A stretch of DNA of 64,000 bases, taken from assembly GCF_026343125.1 (NCBI RefSeq), contig NZ_JAPEMB010000001.1, positions 1,488,001 to 1,552,000 on the forward strand, given 5' to 3'. The notes below the pieces were generated by a model. It searched no databases, was not told where the DNA came from, and saw nothing but the letters and a program-made list of their open reading frames with translations. This document shows positions 62,582 to 64,000 of the stretch, one piece after another. The translations under genes were made by a program, and so were the position numbers. How positions within the stretch are numbered: the stretch's first letter is position 1; each line of letters opens with the position of its first letter. This stretch comes from Streptomyces sp. NBC_00094. GTDB taxonomy: Bacteria; Actinomycetota; Actinomycetes; Streptomycetales; Streptomycetaceae.

Positions 62582-64000
62582 GTGACCGACGCACACACGT
62601 CCGGCCCCTTCATCGCGGCCATCGACCAGGGCACCACCTCCTCGCGCTGCATCGTCTTCGACAAGGACGGCCGGATCGTCTCGGTCGACCAGAAGGAGCA
62701 CGAGCAGATCTTCCCGAAGCCCGGCTGGGTCGAGCACGACGCCGCCGAGATCTGGACCAACGTCCAGGAGGTCGTCGCCGGCGCCCTCGCCAAGGCGGAC
62801 ATCACCTCCGCCGACGTCAAGGCCATCGGCATCACCAACCAGCGCGAGACCACGCTGCTGTGGGACAAGAACACCGGTGAGCCCGTCCACAACGCCCTCG
62901 TCTGGCAGGACACCCGCACCGACGCCCTCTGCAAGGAGCTCGGCCGCAACGTCGGCCAGGACCGCTTCCGCCGCGAGACCGGCCTGCCGCTCGCCTCGTA
63001 CTTCTCCGGCCCCAAGGTCCGCTGGCTGCTCGACAACGTCGAGGGCCTGCGCGAGCGCGCCGAGCGCGGCGACATCCTCTTCGGCACCATGGACTCCTGG
63101 GTCATCTGGAACCTGACCGGCGGCGTCGAGGGCGGTCACCACGTCACCGACGTCACCAACGCCTCGCGCACCATGCTCATGAACCTGCACACCATGGCCT
63201 GGGACGAGAAGATCCTGCAGTCCATGGAGATCCCGGCCGCGGTGCTGCCGGAGATCCGCTCCTCCGCCGAGGTCTACGGCACGGTCAAGGGCGGCGTCCT
63301 CGACGGCGTCCCGGTCGCCTCCGCGCTCGGCGACCAGCAGGCCGCCCTCTTCGGCCAGACCTGTTTCGCCGAGGGCGAGGCCAAGTCCACGTACGGCACC
63401 GGCACGTTCATGCTGATGAACACCGGCGACAAGATCATCAACTCCTACAGCGGCCTGCTGACCACCGTCGGCTACCAGATCGGCGACGCGAAGCCGGTCT
63501 ACGCCCTGGAGGGCTCGATCGCCGTCACCGGTTCGCTGGTGCAGTGGATGCGCGACCAGATGGGCCTGATCAAGTCCGCCGCCGAGATCGAGACCCTCGC
63601 GTCCTCGGTCGAGGACAACGGCGGCGCCTACTTCGTGCCGGCGTTCTCCGGCCTGTTCGCCCCCTACTGGCGCTCCGACGCCCGCGGAGTGATCGCCGGC
63701 CTCACCCGGTACGTCACCAAGGCGCACATCGCCCGCGCCGTCCTGGAGGCCACCGCCTGGCAGACCCGCGAGATCACCGACGCCATGACGAAGGACTCCG
63801 GCGTCGAGCTGACCGCGCTCAAGGTCGACGGCGGCATGACCTCCAACAACCTGCTGATGCAGACGCTCTCCGACTTCCTGGACGCGCCGGTCGTGCGTCC
63901 GATGGTCGCCGAGACGACCTGCCTCGGCGCCGCCTACGCCGCCGGCCTGGCCGTCGGCTTCTGGCCGGACACCGACTCGCTGCGCGCCAACTGGCGCCGC
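62582..64000 (+). CDS. glpK: Glycerol kinase GlpK (GylA), 3' end beyond window
   Basis: 473 codons present, full length about 505-510. FGGY family: '[15 protein letters not shown]' (ATP/phosphate 1), '[10 protein letters not shown]', 'WQDTRT', '[11 protein letters not shown]', '[20 protein letters not shown]' and '[13 protein letters not shown]' (adenosine motif). Phosphorylates glycerol to glycerol-3-phosphate, the inducer of the operon. GTG at 62582 with GGAG, 34 nt after glpF. glpD should follow outside the window. Confidence 0.95.
   Translation, partial: MTDAHTSGPFIAAIDQGTTSSRCIVFDKDGRIVSVDQKEHEQIFPKPGWVEHDAAEIWTNVQEVVAGALAKADITSADVKAIGITNQRETTLLWDKNTGEPVHNALVWQDTRTDALCKELGRNVGQDRFRRETGLPLASYFSGPKVRWLLDNVEGLRERAERGDILFGTMDSWVIWNLTGGVEGGHHVTDVTNASRTMLMNLHTMAWDEKILQSMEIPAAVLPEIRSSAEVYGTVKGGVLDGVPVASALGDQQAALFGQTCFAEGEAKSTYGTGTFMLMNTGDKIINSYSGLLTTVGYQIGDAKPVYALEGSIAVTGSLVQWMRDQMGLIKSAAEIETLASSVEDNGGAYFVPAFSGLFAPYWRSDARGVIAGLTRYVTKAHIARAVLEATAWQTREITDAMTKDSGVELTALKVDGGMTSNNLLMQTLSDFLDAPVVRPMVAETTCLGAAYAAGLAVGFWPDTDSLRANWRR

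Overview
The window is a very GC-rich actinobacterial chromosome segment, almost certainly Streptomyces. Evidence: GTG and TTG starts are common, genes end tail-to-tail on strong GC hairpins, and there is a Pup-proteasome locus plus a gylR-glpF-glpK locus. From memory, the gene order resembles the S. coelicolor SCO1611-SCO1660 neighbourhood. No rRNA, tRNA, prophage, insertion sequence or CRISPR array was seen. The left edge cuts a proline-rich membrane protein (minus strand). The right edge cuts glpK, whose last few dozen residues are missing.

Layout. 1-3.6 kb: a partial membrane protein, a fold-III PLP aldolase/deaminase and a 5'-truncated HAD phosphatase. 3.8-10.6 kb: a gamma-glutamylation catabolic cluster (SDR, aldehyde dehydrogenase, glutamine-synthetase-like ligase, divergent FadR/GntR regulator, ethanolamine-type permease, gamma-glutamyl hydrolase), which fits ethanolamine -> gamma-glutamylethanolamide -> aldehyde -> gamma-glutamylglycine -> glycine + glutamate. 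10.8-14.8 kb: NCS1 permease, TetR regulator and amidohydrolase. 15-18.5 kb: a LysR regulator divergent from a TDT/SLAC1 transporter, then a leaderless metal-receptor protein coupled to an XRE-cupin regulator. 18.6-21.6 kb: a glycine-betaine-type ABC importer with permease and binding protein fused. 22-28.4 kb: 5'-3' exonuclease, iron-box-controlled siderophore-interacting protein, MerR regulator with two membrane genes (one ABA4-like), methyltransferase and cytochrome P450.

28.6-47 kb is the conserved actinobacterial Pup-proteasome and Tat neighbourhood: helY, tatC, tatA, two small genes, pafC, pafB, two FKBP prolyl isomerases, pafA, an MFS/LacI insertion, prcA, prcB, pup, dop and arc. Pup ends in Glu, so Dop is not needed to activate it and probably acts as depupylase. 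47-56.9 kb: ferredoxin, hypothetical, tRNA m1A58 methyltransferase, M50 site-2 protease with CBS domains, RecB-family nuclease, orphan NarL-type response regulator, two tandem oligopeptide-binding lipoproteins and a HAD phosphatase. 57-64 kb: B12-dependent methionine synthase metH, then gylR, glpF and glpK.

The most unusual feature of the DNA is the repeated presence of short tandem repeats (units of 6-36 bp) at or just past the 3' ends of genes, several of them containing the stop codon. Other second-look items are matching palindromes in front of gylR and glpF, two exact DnaA-box sequences upstream of the P450, two CRP-like palindromes, a structured leader before metH, and an SDR that could supply the missing alcohol-oxidation step in ethanolamine catabolism.
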